This document shows, in pieces, positions 11,250 to 23,238 of a stretch of 64,000 bases of DNA. The stretch lies in contig CM061135.1 of NCBI GenBank assembly GCA_030789695.1, positions 108,942,301 through 109,006,300 of the forward strand, read 5' to 3'. The notes below the pieces were generated by a model that saw nothing but the letters and a program-made list of their open reading frames with translations, was not told the DNA's origin and did no database searches. The position numbers were made by a program, and so were the translations under genes. Positions within the stretch are counted from its first letter, which is position 1. Each line of letters opens with the position of its first letter. Source of the stretch: Scilla litardierei. Taxonomy: Eukaryota > Streptophyta > Magnoliopsida > Asparagales > Asparagaceae.

Positions 11250-12867
11250 TCCATGTAGAGTCAGGAACTTCACCATCTGATGCAAAAGAGAGGAGTGATC
11301 TTCGATGACGGTCATGTAAGGTCATACTATGATGTCGTTGTATGCCGAGGTGACGTCGACGACAACGAATTGCATCATTCGAGTGATGACCTTCGGTCTC
11401 TCCCCCAATGTGACTGTTAATGTGATCACTCCAACAATGGGCACCGAATGTCTGGTGAAGTTGACAATCGGGCCTAAGCACGGCTTCAGCTCTTCCTAGT
11501 CTAGCCCCATCTTTAGAATCGTGGACAAGAACATGATGTCGTACGAGCTGCCTGTGTCAACCAGGAGCCTGCTCATGATGGTTGGCCTGATGAGAGCTTC
11601 AATGATGATGGCATCCTTATGGGGCAGTTCGACCCCCTCCAGGTCATCATCAGAGAATGAGATAGGGGGACGAGCCATTCTTCTCTTCTTTGCCCCTGCA
11701 CCGACATCTATCGTCATGACTTGTCGAGCGTACGCCTTCCTTGCCGACACAGATGTGCCACCTTAGGCTGGCCCACCGTAGATTACATCCATACGCATAA
11801 TCGGCTCGGGCCTATGGTGGGCCACTTGCTTGGCATCGTGGGTCGGTTGATCAGGCCATGCTGTTGCTCTTCTCCTGCCGTTGGGTCTCTCTGGGTCGAC
11901 AAATCTTCGGAGATGCCTGCCCTGGATCAGCCGCTCAATATCTCTCTTCAGGGTGAAGCAGTCGTCTGTGTCATGGCTATTGTCGCAGTGGTACCAACAA
12001 TATTTCTACATATTCTTCCGGCCTGCTCTTGTTCTCATCTCCGGGGATGGGTCTTTGATAAGCTCGCCAGTCAGGGCGCCGCCATCACTTCGGTCAGGGT
12101 GCATTAAGTCTGGTGTAATGTACCACCTCCTACACTCTCTCTGGCCCGCCTCTCAAAGCAGGGTTTCTGGGTGCGAAGAACCCCCTCAAAGGTCCGGGGC
12201 GATCTTTCGCTTGGGGACCCCCTGGTCACGCCCACGGTGGCAATCTTGGTCACGACCCCTGTTGCAATCCTGGTCGTACCCTTGGGGGGTGCTCATCCTG
12301 CCTTGGCCGCTCACTTGGCCTTGCTACAACATAGAGCGCTACAACGGGTGGGGCCTTCTTCATTGTCCCCAGGGCCTCCTCACTCAACATGAACTTCTCT
12401 GCCCGAGCGAAGAGAGCGGAGAGATCAGCGGGCAGATCTCTAAGCAACGACTTATGAAGATGTCTGTTCGTCAATCCCTTCTTGAAGGCATCCATGAGGA
12501 GCTCGTCTCTACATCTCGCCATGCTGAGTCGCTCTACATTAAAGTGCTACAGGAAGTTGCGGATAGTCTCCCCCTCCTTTTGGACCATCATGAACAGATA
12601 GTAAGACGCCTTCTTCTTTCTCTGTCCCGCCAGGAATTGGTGGCAAAACTTCCGTGAGAGGTTGCCAAACGAATCAACAGAGCTACTGGGCAAGCTGTTG
12701 TACCACTCCACCACCGCCTTCTTCAAATTCGTCCAGAAAGCTCGATAGAGGAGGGTGTCACATGTCCCATGGATCTCCATAACTCCCCGGTATAGCTGCA
12801 CATGCTCCAGGGGATCACCCAAACCGTTCATACAGTTCAACTTGAGGTAGCTTGAACCTATGGGTAC
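11250..12867 (-). pseudogene. Tat-type gypsy gag (C-terminal half) and aspartic protease
   Basis: Reading from 12867 leftwards: a Retrotrans_gag domain with GLGDPLEHVQLYRGVMEIHG, WYNSLPSSSVDSF and FCHQFLAGQRKKK. After a frame change follows DAFKKGLTNRHLHKSL. Then comes a phrase like YCWYHCDNSHDTDDCFTLKR (about 12010-11950) and the linker ISFSDDDLEGVELPHKDA, followed by protease RLLVDTGSSYDIMF (about 11600-11530) with the DTG triad intact. A stop after KMGLD and one near 11335 break the frame. The order, and the LHGVG end joined to 2908, identify the Tat lineage. It is split by Copia-1 on one side and a solo LTR on the other. Confidence 0.85.
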
Positions 12868-14554
12868 TGACATGACCAGAACTTACGCCTAAAATCCACC
12901 TGGCGGTGTCACAGTCGCCAGGCACGGTATGGTCCATAGGTGTCGACTTTGGGTTCTATCTGCAATAGTATAAAAGAGTGTTGAATCCCATATGGACAGT
13001 GACAGTGTATCGAGGCATCAGATTATTTCTAGATCTCAGAATGAGATAGCAGTCGACTGGAGGATTGTTTGATTGGTGTTGTTGTTTGTTCAGTATAAAG
13101 AAGCCAGGGACTTAGGGATCACCGCTAGTACCGTCGAAGGTCGATGTTAGACTAGGATTCTTACATTGCATTGGGTTAATGGGAATGGTCTCTCAGCTTG
13201 TACCACTCTCGTGGGTTAGAGCTTCGAGGTACTTCAGTGGCTCTCACTGACGCAATGGCAGTAGCCGTCATCGTAGTGATATAGTTCATCGGTGGATCCC
13301 CTTGAGGCATGAGCTGGACATGGTTACGAGCCTTGGTTGGATAAACTAACTCCCTAATTAAATCCTAAGGATACTCCTTAAGCTAATTAATTCCACTGAC
13401 CATGGACATGATCTCAGTATGAGTTCTCCTAGGGAGTTGGTTGGATCAACCAAAGTACTCCCCATTTATCCCCAATACAACCTAAAAGTCCAGATTTACA
13501 TCTTTTTCCTAGGGTCATAGGGCTAACCCCTCAGCCCTAGAGAAGATTACTCACACACAACAACTAAAACAAATAAAAATGCAAATTTTACCGTAGAAAA
13601 CATCATAGCAATTGAAACAAGCAAGAAATTAGAATTTCACGTACCAAAACCAGAAGTGAACAATACCCAATGGACAATAAACGAGCTCCAGTAGATTCCA
13701 AGACGCAAAAAGACGATCAAAATCCAATCTTTCACAAGGACGGCTCAAAATGAAAACTTAGATCTAAAAATCACTCACTAAATCTCTCCACTCTCCAAAA
13801 TTAATAAAAGCTGCCTAAAACGTCGTGAAAAATCTCTTAAATACATAGAGGGTGGACCCCCACAAGAAAATCTGAAAATCTGGAAATTTGGGGCCCACAC
13901 GTCACCGACCGAGTCGGTTGCTCGGTTGAGTAGGCGCCTTCTCGGTCGAGCAAGCACATTAGCTGATGCTTGCTGGAAAAGGGTCTGGGCTACTCGGTCG
14001 AGTTGTCTGCATACTCGGTCGAGTTGTCAGTGGGTCGGAACTCCTCTCCAAAGTGTCGCTCAACCTACTCGGGTCGAGTATGTTCGCTCGATCGAGTAAG
14101 AGGCTGATGGGAGGAAGCTCGAAAACTGGATCGACTCGGTCGAGTCATCACTCTGCTCGGTCAAGTAGGGCATGCATGTTCTTCCTGCTGGACTCGTGTA
14201 TCAGCTCGACCGAGTAGCTGGTGCTACTCGGGTCGAGTATCCTTGGAATACTGCATGGGCTTGGGTTTTGGCTTCTTTCTCTCGCTCGCTTTTCCTCCTC
14301 TCCTCCCATATGCTTCCAAACCTCGGTGAACTCCTGTTGGACCTCGCTAATGGTACCTCAGACGTGTTGGGTGTGTCCATGTCTCAAAATGGCTCCAAAT
14401 CGCTTCAAAATCCCTGAAAATCCACAAAGCTCTATGAAACTCGAATATAGCGTTACAAGTGCAGTATCGTATGAAAATGTAGGATTTAGATGCGGATATG
14501 ACATGAAATGCAATGAAATAATGCTATGGAAAGATGGAAAATATGGACACATCA
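12868..14554 (-). repeat. Probable solo LTR, Athila-like, inserted in Tat gag
   Basis: The segment starts TGACATG and ends CACATCA, which are imperfect inverted ends. It is flanked by GGTAC (12863-12867) and TGTAC (14555-14559), a 4-of-5 target duplication. If it is removed, the Tat gag reading STP-VPIGSSYLKLN runs on in the same frame. No PBS or polypurine tract adjoins it. The high-coordinate end, AATATGGACACATCA, resembles the LTR starts at 19763 and 25465. It carries a CTCGGTCGAGT word array. Confidence 0.65.
13905..14243. repeat. Array of CTCGGTCGAGT palindromic words
   Basis: About twelve copies or near copies of ACTCGGTCGAGT, in variants such as TCGGGTCGAGTA, are spread over 340 bp in this LTR. 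The same word type is in the LTRs at 17692-19763, 23239-25465 and 29393-31647. Confidence 0.8.
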
Positions 14555-14690
14555 TGTACCGGGGTTGAAATCACCCTTTGGGTCAGCGAATTGGCCTCTT
14601 CATGGCACGGGAGGTGACGACGACCTTCGAGGAATGTTTCCATTGCTCCGATGCTCCTGTCGCTGGTTGGTGACTCATCTCAAAATGTGT
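14555..14690 (-). pseudogene. Short Tat gag fragment between two LTR-like insertions
   Basis: On the minus strand this piece ends with LTQRVISTP, which continues in frame into VPIG at 12867 once the solo LTR is removed. This matches the usual start of Tat-type gag, before the conserved DP-EH block. The upstream limit near 14690 is uncertain. Confidence 0.45.
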
Positions 14691-16600
14691 GAGTGCTACT
14701 CCCAAGTGTAGGAGATCGATCAAGTAGTAAACCTGGAGAGTCAGGTATCGAATCCACGGGACAGTCGACCTGTAAACCAAAAGAATCAGTTTCTAAAGAT
14801 TAATAAAATGATGACAAACTACCACCTTTCAGAGGTGAGATAATTGTGATGATGGTTTTAAGTAAACGAGAAATTAATACTAAAACAAGTACAGAGAGTC
14901 GATATAAGGAACCAATAAGAGGAGCATGTGTCGGTTGTGAATTTGTTAAGGGTTTTGTAATCAATGATTTTGAATATCTTTTCTATAACTTAACGTCTCA
15001 TTCGGCTAGGGTATGAGAACGTCGGAAAATATGGCGATAAAGCGTGTAAACAAAAGTGCCAAACCGTAATCACATATAACGTCGATTTCATAAAGAAAGT
15101 ACGCACAAGTGCCCTCTCGGGCCACGATACGTCCTCTCGGATCGCATCACGAATAAGTCTTACTCAGATCATATTCAATTAAGCATGCACACATCTCCGA
15201 TTAACAGACTCAATTAGAATATACATAGAAATCGATGAAATACGTGATTATAACATCCATATAGAGTGAAAAGACAATAAAATCAACGATCACATAGCCC
15301 TAACTACATCACAACCAACACATGAGGGCACTAGCCATGCATGGAGAGAAGAAAACTCAGTTTCATTAGCAAATACATGATCAAAAGGTCAAAATACATG
15401 CTAAATACGTGAAATACTAGGTATAAGTTGAGATTTCTATCTCTAAAACTCCTCAAAAAGCCTCTAAATTTCTTCTGCAAGAGCCTTTGATCTCTATTTC
15501 CATAGCCCCAGAAAATCTCACGAAAATACGCTCTGTAGCCCCTCCAATACGCTCAAAATACGCTCAAAAGTGGTCTGTATACCCTCTGGAATACTAGGGT
15601 ATTCATAGGGTATAAGTCGGTTGCGGATCCAAAAAATACGCTCAAATCACTTCAAAACCCGCTCGGATCCGCAACCCAAAATCGGAGCAATTCTCGACCG
15701 TCGGATGGGATCGAGATCGGATGAGAAGCCGCAGCGTGTCCTCGCTTATTGGGTATGTGCCTGCATCCGCTTCTTTTCACGAACCCAGCTCGGATTCGTC
15801 GTCGACCGTTCGATTCGAGCGGGGCGTTGCTTGGATGGTGACACATGTACACAAAACTCCAGCCTACGATCCGTTCTCAGCATCACGTGGGCATTGGTGT
15901 GTGCCGTTGGATCGTAGATCGACGTTCTATAATGAGCCATGTCACCCCGTATGATCGATGATTTGCATATACTTTGGTCATTCGACGCCGTTGGATCGAG
16001 CGAACAACAATGTAGATCGTGCCTCGTGGCCTGTGGAGCATGTCAGTCGCCCGCTTCTTTGATCGATCTCAATTCTATGCGGGGACGATAATGGCCGTCG
16101 GATCTTGATCAAGCGGTGGGGGAAGAGGCCATGTCGCTCGCTCGCTGGTTGTCATCAGATGAAGCGGAACTCGGTGGATTAACGCCATGTGTCCTCACGT
16201 CTGCGATTTGATCGCGCGTCGAAGCCGTTGGATGAAGCGGTGAGCGGCCAAGATTTTTCCACGTGGCCCACCCGGTGCATATGAGTATTCGACCGTATTT
16301 TCTCTGTATTTCGTGTGTTTTTCTCTATTTAAATGGTATTATGCATTCAAAAATTCATAGTAATTATCACAGATCTCAGAAAAATACAAATAAATAGTCG
16401 TTGGAATCGTGAAATCGAGATATTCGTATTAAAAATACAAGAATGGCAGAAATACTCAGTATATTGTTGTTTTGTGCATAACATAAGAGTTCGCTCTAAT
16501 AAATAAGGGTATTCTGAATATGAACGTATTAGAGACCAAATATGCACCATATAAGCACAAAATGGGCCTAGATATGGGGCTAGAAATGCAATATTTACCA
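14690..16600 (-). repeat. LTR-like non-coding insertion with GCCGTTGGATC words
   Basis: No ORF is supported. The low end carries the phrase AGTAAACCTGGAGAGTCAGG followed by ATCGAATCCACGGGAC, like the CGCAAGCGCACGGTGT...ATCGAACACGAGG phrase of the Athila-type LTRs. The high end is TATTTACCA next to Tat gag. A word close to GCCGTTGGATC occurs at about 15697, 15901, 15989, 16091 and 16221. It is probably another solo or truncated LTR on the minus strand; its exact low boundary and target duplication could not be found. Confidence 0.5.
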
Positions 16601-17395
16601 TGAATCAGTTGGAACCGCCGGATGAGCCACCTTGGCACTCAGAAGCATTCCTCCCTCTCTTCTGAGGGGTAGGACTGCGGTCGCGGCTCCTCCTCTGCCC
16701 TTCCCCATGCCTGGGAGAGCGAAGATCTGGTCGAGGGCACTTCTGCTACGAAATTCACGCCCCCTCGTCTCGAGATAGGTGATCTTTCGCGACGATAGCT
16801 TTCCACAGGATGGTCCAGCAGGGCGTTCCTCCACACCATCGAGGCCGACGCCAGGGGGATTCCTCGGCTCCCCTCTTGAAGCCTCTCTCTTTCAGCATCG
16901 AGGAGGCAAAGCCGTCGAAGGGACGCTTCCTCCTGTAACCACCTCTGGTGGACGGCCTCTTCCTCCCTATTGATCTCCCTCTGCAGAGTGGCTACCTCCA
17001 CTTCCTCGAACTGACTCTGATGTGCTGCAACTTCCTTATCAAGTTGGGGGAGGAGGTCTCTCCACACATTGCAGAGCTCAGGGGCTTTCTACCTGAGATG
17101 GTCCCGCTTGCCATGTAACGGTCCACTCCTCCATCATCTTGGTGATCTCTGAAAGCTCTTGTAGATGCCAAGGGCCACTTTTTGAATGGCCATGGTCGAC
17201 CCCTCAAGATTTTGATTCATCGGGGAAGTCCTTCTCAGAGAACGGGACTCTTCGGCCAAGGGTGGCCTCAGAGTGTCGTTGATGATGGTCTCAAGTCGAC
17301 CCGGCCTCCTCAGAGGTGAAGGGGGTGTGACGTCGGGTGACTTGCCATGGTGAGAATTGCGGTGAGGACGTATGGAGCCTGACATGGGTGTAACC
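16601..17395 (-). pseudogene. Tat-type gag N-terminal region
   Basis: The minus-strand reading begins near 17395 just inside the PBS. It passes through a Pro/Arg-rich segment (17400-17140), a Glu/Gln-rich stretch with QREINREEEAVHQRW (about 17000-16940) likely to form a coiled coil, and a Ser/Arg-rich part ending near 16640. At least two frames are used (ORFs 17442-17134 and 17067-16639), so it is broken. The position directly after the PBS and the same strand as 11250-12867 support gag. N-terminal Tat gag is poorly conserved, so the call rests mainly on context. Confidence 0.55.
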
Positions 17396-17400
17396 CTTGT

Positions 17401-17417
17401 TCCCACAGACGGTGCCA
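17401..17417 (-). promoter_or_regulatory. Tat-type primer-binding site
   Basis: The minus strand reads TGGCACCGTCTGTGGGA, the form usual just after Tat/Retand-type LTRs. The LTR end ACAACA lies two bases away. Confidence 0.75.
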
Positions 17418-17419
17418 AC

Positions 17420-17691
17420 TGTTGTGGGTCATATCTGCACACAATGAGATTTATTTGAATTGGGAATCACATGTACAATGATTTACAAGTTTTTGGCTAA
17501 TGGCGATGTTTGCATGGCTCAGAACTTGCTTCGGAGGTGAAGGGTTCAATGTCGCCTAGAGGTCGCCTGAAGGTCGTCGACTCGCGGTAGCTGAGGAGAG
17601 CTTCTTGTGAGAACAACAACTTGTCAGAAAGACAGGGCTGGCTGTCAGCCCGTATCCCCTCCGATGCTTAAGTCAGTATAAACTCCGAAAA
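17420..17691 (-). repeat. Truncated Tat-type LTR
   Basis: It starts beside the PBS and contains GTCAGCCC...CCCCTCCGATGCTTAAGTCAG (17643-17675), a phrase common in plant Tat LTRs. It is cut near 17691 by the next LTR; the other end is not found. Confidence 0.6.
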
Positions 17692-19763
17692 TGATGTCGT
17701 TTTACCGCAAGCGCACAGTGTAGTGGTGAGCGAAAATCGAACACGGGGAGGCGGTACTATACTACTTATCTAATCCTAGGTTGTGTTAGACTTGTGGGTT
17801 TTATTGGTGGAGATGGATTATGGAGTGTCGTGATGGTGATAGATGCGAAGGTTATGTTACTCGATGTCACAAACAAATGACTCCACGAAGAAAGAAATAA
17901 ATAAAACAAAGAGAAAATAGATAAGAGAAATGTCACTATGGGTTTGGTATCCTCACTACTGCTTCTGGCACTGAATGAAGCGCATACGTATCTAGGGATC
18001 GAATCGACCGACGAGTCGATAATATGTTGTGCGGGCTCTATAGTTTGGTGCCACTATCGTGGATCACTTATAAGCGATATAGAGATGTAACGAATGACTA
18101 GGGTTGGTGCAACTGTCGTAGATCACCATGCTTAGATTGACAACGTTACAACCCTATTCAGACGTGAAGGGACTTCTTAAGATGAGTGTCACTGTCATGG
18201 ATCACCACATCTATCGAATTCCCATCACCCCGATGATAGCAAACCACAATATAACTCTACGGCTCCCTCGATTCCTGGCTACGTTGTAGCGATGCCAATG
18301 TCTTGGATTGCATCGATGCCACCGTTGTGGATCATCTCGCTACGGAATACCCTTGATTTTTGGGTTTATCCTACGGTGAGTTCATCGACCACCAAGAATT
18401 GTCACTTCAAGGGGTTTAGGGTTGTCAATTCCTAGACCCAATTGTGATCAAATTCCTTCCCTAGACTAAGATCCGACAATCAAAGAATCCCAAATGGAGA
18501 TGGTTTGGTGCCAATATCTTGGATCACCACCCCCATCAAATATGATGCCTTAGAAATAGGATTCAACCTAGCACTAGCAACAAATCTACTCAATGTAAAA
18601 GAGAAATAACAGAGATAAACATTGCATGCATATAAGAAAACAATAAGAACTAAAAAATATAATTCAAAGGAATAAAAATACTTAGCTTGATACAAGAGGA
18701 GGGACCTATGGTATGGCCTAACTCCTAAAAGAGTCTCCATAAATCTCCAAAGAAAATAAGATGGATCCCTTCCCCAAAGGGGGTTGGTTTCCTCTCAATG
18801 ACGGCTGCAATCCATATATATAGTCCCCTCAAACCCTAGAAAATAACCCAAGAAACCCCTCTAAAATTCGGCTCAAATCTGTTTCTGGCCACAACTTAAG
18901 TTCTGGGCCCAATTAACTCGGACCGAGTAGAAACAGTACTCGGTCGAGTGCTGATTTTAGCACTGTAGTGCCATCTTGCAAAATTTCTGTAGAATTCATC
19001 TGACCTTCGATTGAACCGTTCTTAGCAGTGTTGGAACCATCATGAAGTCTAATATCCATGAAAAATATGATAAAAATATTTTGCCAACTGAAATGATAGC
19101 ATATCTTAAAAGAGTGAGAGGTTGTCTGAAAATCAGGGCGCTTGCCTTACTCGACCGAGGGCGGTTACACTCGGTCAAGTAGCCTTCATGCTCAGTCGAG
19201 CAACAATAAGTTTTAAAAGTCTTCAAAATCATCGTTATGTTTGGCTCGAGCTCGATTGAGTAGCAGCTCTGCTCGGTCGAGCAGCTGATCAACTCGATCG
19301 AGTGGCCTTGGGCTCTCAAATCTTGGCTAAGTGTTGGAAATATTTGCGCTAGCTGAGTTGGTCCGACCAAGTATCTTCTCTACCCGATCGAGTAGTGTGT
19401 GTCCATCCTGCAGCTTTTCTTTTGATCTGAGTGTCAGCTCAGTCGAGTGCTAAGCAGCTTGGGAAAAAAGACTGAATCGCCCATTGAGCTTCTTTCTCTC
19501 CTTCTCTTCTCCTTCTTCTCCTCAATTCTTTTCTTCCACTAAGCCAAGCACCTTGGGGATGACACTATGGATGCTCTGGCTGTCTCAGATGTGTCCATAA
19601 GTCCAATTTGCTCCAAATCGCCTCAAAATTCCTGAAAAAAGAGAATAAATCTCCGAAAGTGATATAATACGATAAACAATCAAATGAGCGAAAAATATGA
19701 GTTTTAAGCGACTAAAATGGCATGAAATGATGCGATAAATGTATGTAAAATATGGATACATCA
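17692..19763 (-). repeat. Athila-type LTR with CTCGGTCGAGT array
   Basis: The ends TGATGT and ACATCA are perfect 6-bp inverted repeats. The phrase TTTTACCGCAAGCGCAC and the following 180 bp align with the LTRs at 23239 and 29393, and the end GTAAAATATGGATACATCA matches their start. Neither a PBS nor a polypurine tract adjoins, and the flanking pentamers (GAAAA, GTTGA) differ, so it is neither a simple solo insertion nor a complete element end. CTCGGTCGAGT words cluster at 18917-19450. Confidence 0.7.
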
Positions 19764-20734
19764 GTTGACCACATAGGCAATATGATGAATTCTTATATTG
19801 ATGAGGAGGAGATGGAGACGAGCGAAGGCGAGAGCAAGATTTGTGATATTGAGGAGCTTAAGCCATGTTTCCCATCTGATTCATGCCCCCATCATATAGT
19901 ATATAAGAGCATTAGAGGGACTATCGAGAGTCTACTTCAATAATGATGCAAGGGATGCATGCGAGGGAAAGAGCGTATAGACCATGATGGAGCCTGAGAC
20001 ATACCTTCCCACTGATTCAGCTTAGCAGCTATCATTTACCTTACCTCAGGACGTGTACCATACCATCATTCATGAATATTTTCATGAAGAATCACCGAGC
20101 AAGTGGGAGATTGTAAAGCTTGTATACCCTGATAATTAGGATGAGGCAAGTAAAAGCATTTTTGAGATGGTTTATATTATGTCTGAGTTGCCTTCTCATC
20201 TAGAATTGTATCTGCAACTAGTCTCCCCTCCACCAGAGACCCCGCATCAACCAAAGCCCATCTATCCATTTCAGGGAAGTTTTTATCCAAACACTACCGT
20301 CATTCCCGAATCTTGTTTGTAGTTCCATATCATTTAGATTCACATAGTCGTCATGGTGCATAAATTCTTTTATTTGTTTCGACGATCCTTTGTGGCAAGC
20401 TTATTTGAATGGGCAAGTTTGCCCAAATTATTTTGACACGGTATATCTCCCGCAGGACACATATTCACATTTGAAGGAGATATGCTCGGTCAAGTCGCTT
20501 GGCCACAAAGCTGCTAGTGGAAGGAAGACGCTTACTGAGGAGCGCAAAGAACTCTTTGAGCAGGTTCTTCCACAAATAAAGATGATCCACCATTTAATCG
20601 TTGCAAGAGTCGAGCTCATGGCTCTAAATGAGCGCTTCTTGGGAGGCAACCCAAGCATAATTCAATTTTTCTCTCTATTTTGTTTCACTTCGTTTTATAT
20701 CTATAAAAATGAGGAGGAAGATGGTAATAAATGA
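19764..20734 (+). pseudogene. Decayed homologue of the 582-codon ORF of the 23-31 kb element
   Basis: Two open pieces (19752-19943 and 20390-20734) are separated by stops and frame shifts. The C-terminal piece has FDDPLWQAYLNGQ, then a stretch ending EERKELFEQVLPQ. The intact minus-strand ORF at 27439-29187 has DDPLWNTFILGNN and EPRKDQLEQLPAP at the same spacing, so the two are relatives. The N-terminal piece is acidic (DEEEMETSEGES). The frame ends over the hairpin TTGGGAGGCAACCCAA (20638-20655). Function unknown; this copy is clearly dead. Confidence 0.6.
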
Positions 20735-21635
20735 TAATAATAAATATATCTTCACAAGGTGCTAATTTCCCCACATTTATTGATGCAGGAGAGTAATACG
20801 GTTGTGCCCCTGGTTTAATCCTTCTAAAATCAAGCCCTCACTCCATTCCCCAATTTTTGCGGCAAACCTCCACACAACTTGGGTATACTTGCTCCTTTTT
20901 CATCTATTTCAATTTACTGCCCCAAATTTTGAAAATCTCACCTATTTACATGCTATTGGGGGGGCCCTTGCCTTGTGGATCATTTCATTGATAGCTCTAT
21001 TGCCTATTTATTCATCATGTCATCCAGGCCTTAGCAAAATTAATTGAATACTACCCCTGTTTGTTGCCCCTCGTTTATGTTCTCGTTCCCCATTTTCTAG
21101 CACACTGAGGGCAATGCATCGTTTTAACTTGGGGTAGATGCTTTATTCCTACCTTAGGGGAAGATTCCATCATCATCGCATCATACCATCATCATCGCAC
21201 TTCATTCCACTTTTTTTGTTATTCCACCATGCATTACATGTCTCTTTTGGCATATTTGCATTACATACATACATGCATTCAAAAAATACGAAAAAAGTAG
21301 AAAGAGATTGAAGAAATGACCCCTCAATGATGAAAATCACATTTGTATGCATTTATAGTTATATGCACTTCTTCATATTTAAACTCTATATGTGTGCTCT
21401 TGATATTGTTGTGGTATGTCTTTATTATTTATTTTTCCTCAGGGAATTAAGTGCATAATTCCGTGATCATGTCTTTGAGATAGTTTAGATTGATTTTGTT
21501 CGATAATTGTGATGCATGCGATTAGGTTAGGTCAATTAAGTAGAGTATGTCTCAATTTGATAAGGATTGGGCCATGGACATATGCTTAGTTTGCCCCTAA
21601 GGCGTGGGCAGTTGATTTGTTTCATATATACCACA
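20735..21635 (+). other. 3' untranslated part of decayed plus-strand Athila-like element
   Basis: No ORF is supported. At 21105-21136 lies CACTGAGGGCAATGC followed by AACTTGGGGTAG. This is a decayed version of the CATTGAGGACAATG plus AGCTTGGGGGAG module found at 47298-47335 and, on the minus strand, near 26982-27015. It marks this stretch as the 3' interior of an Athila-like element on the plus strand. The sequence resumes beyond the LINE at about 36130. Confidence 0.55.
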
Positions 21636-21719
21636 CACCCACCAACACCCACCCACACACATATACATATACATACATACATACATACATACAATACATA
21701 CATACATATACACACACAA
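21636..21719. repeat. CA/CATA microsatellite at LINE 5' flank
   Basis: ACACCCACC repeats pass into ACACACATATACATATACAT and then ATAC repeats. Closely similar sequence flanks the LINE 3' end near 36041-36095, so part of it may be a LINE target-site duplication. Confidence 0.8.
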
Positions 21720-21726
21720 TGCAGGT

Positions 21727-23238
21727 GTGCTGAGTCCTGACCTCCGACGATTCTGGGCGATTTGGGGCGAACCCTCCAACCTGTCTGCTCTGGCTTTCGC
21801 CGGAGCCCCTCCTTCCCTCCAATCTCCACTACCCTCCCCTCCCACATCCATACTCTTACATGACCTCCTCCTCGAGCTTGGGGGTCCTGATCTCATTCCA
21901 AATCTGGGCGATGATGTCAATGTTCTGCATGCTGGTCTTGGAAAGGCTGGCGTCGGCCCTCCTGGTGGTGGTGGCGGTGATGGTGCGAGCCTATGGATCC
22001 CCGTGGTGGGGCGGTGGCATCATGTTCCGGCCTCTTTAGTCCTTGGCCTCCCTTCTAAGGCTGGTAACTGCCATGCTCCGGTGAACTCTGGCGACGGTCT
22101 AGTGGGTCCTTCGGTGCCCCCTCGAGCCCCCTTGTAACATTACATGGCTGGTGCGCATCCTCTTCATGCTCCCCCCCTCGGGCACGTCACACCCCCCAAG
22201 TGCTTGGTAAATTACCCCTGAGGGTTGCTCCCCCATCCCATGTACATCCTACTCGACTTCTCTCTCCTACATTGACATCTGTGGCCCCAAGAAGCCCTCA
22301 TCCCCCAATTGTGCCCTCGACATCAGTCCCCCTTCCACTGTTGATGTGGTGGTGTGGCTGATCTTCTTACCGCTGATATCGCTGAGGGAATGGAAAAATG
22401 GTCCCACACCCTTGTTGGTTACATTGTTGGCTCTCGACCGTACTACAGTCACCTGAAGGCTTGGGTGTCGCGTGTATGGAAAACCAAGGCCGCGATACAT
22501 ATCCATACCTGAGAGAATGGATTTTTCTTCTTCAAGTTTGATTTGGGGATCGAATGTGATGACACTATACACAACAGCCATTGTATTATCGAGGAAGTCT
22601 GATGCTTCTCCGATGATGGGTGCCTAACATCGGTCTCGTGCGGGCCTTGTTGTCGGAGGTACCTATATGGATTTGGTTCCCTCATCTCCCAATCCAATTC
22701 TGGTCCAAGACGATCTTGGGGAAATTGGCGAGTGTCATCAGTCACCCGCTCTTTGCTGACTCTGCGACGGTGGTAGCATCGTGACTCTCCTACGCACACT
22801 GCTTTGTGGAGGTCGACTCTAAATTGGAGTTTCCTACCTCTGTCATCGGTCATCTTTCAGATGGATTACTTGTCCCTGTTACTGTTGAATTCGAGCACAT
22901 CCCTCCTCTCTGCTCTCACTGCCGGTGCTTTGGCCATACTTTGCCACAGTGCAGATCCCCGACCCGTCTGCCACCATCACTGTTGCCCCAAGAAGATGGT
23001 TGCTGCCAGCAACCACTAAGCCACAGAACCCTGAGCCTAGCCCCCCCATTCTTCTTTCCCCGAGGATGCTTCTACTACTGCAGATGTCTTGATATCCCCT
23101 GCCCCCTCTACAAGTTCCAGGGCTACCTCCTCTGCCGTAGACATGCCCGCTGATGCATATGTCCTTATCTCCCCCGCCCCTCCTGCCAGAGCCATGGTTG
23201 TCCCTCCTGCTGTAGACTTACTCACAGATGTGGATGAT
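21727..23238 (+). pseudogene. LINE ORF1 (DUF4283-like RNA-binding domain and CCHC knuckle)
   Basis: After a Pro/Leu/Ser-rich start (21727-22137), the reading near 22400-22600 gives LVGYIVGSRPYYSHLKAW, then VWKTKAAIHIH and NGFFFFKFD, the pattern of the DUF4283 domain of plant LINE ORF1. Frame 22806-22990 gives FPTSVIGHLSDG, VPVTVEFEHIPPLC and the knuckle CSHCRCFGHTLPQC (CX2CX4HX4C). A TGA stands in the middle of DUF4283 and frames change at least twice. ORF1 proteins bind LINE RNA; this copy is broken and is also cut by the LTR element at 23239. Confidence 0.8.

Noticed and set aside
15621..15954. Cluster of overlapping ORFs near 15.6-15.95 kb
   Set aside because: Several frames on both strands are open because the LTR-like DNA is GC-rich with few stops. 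No motif and no consistent frame.
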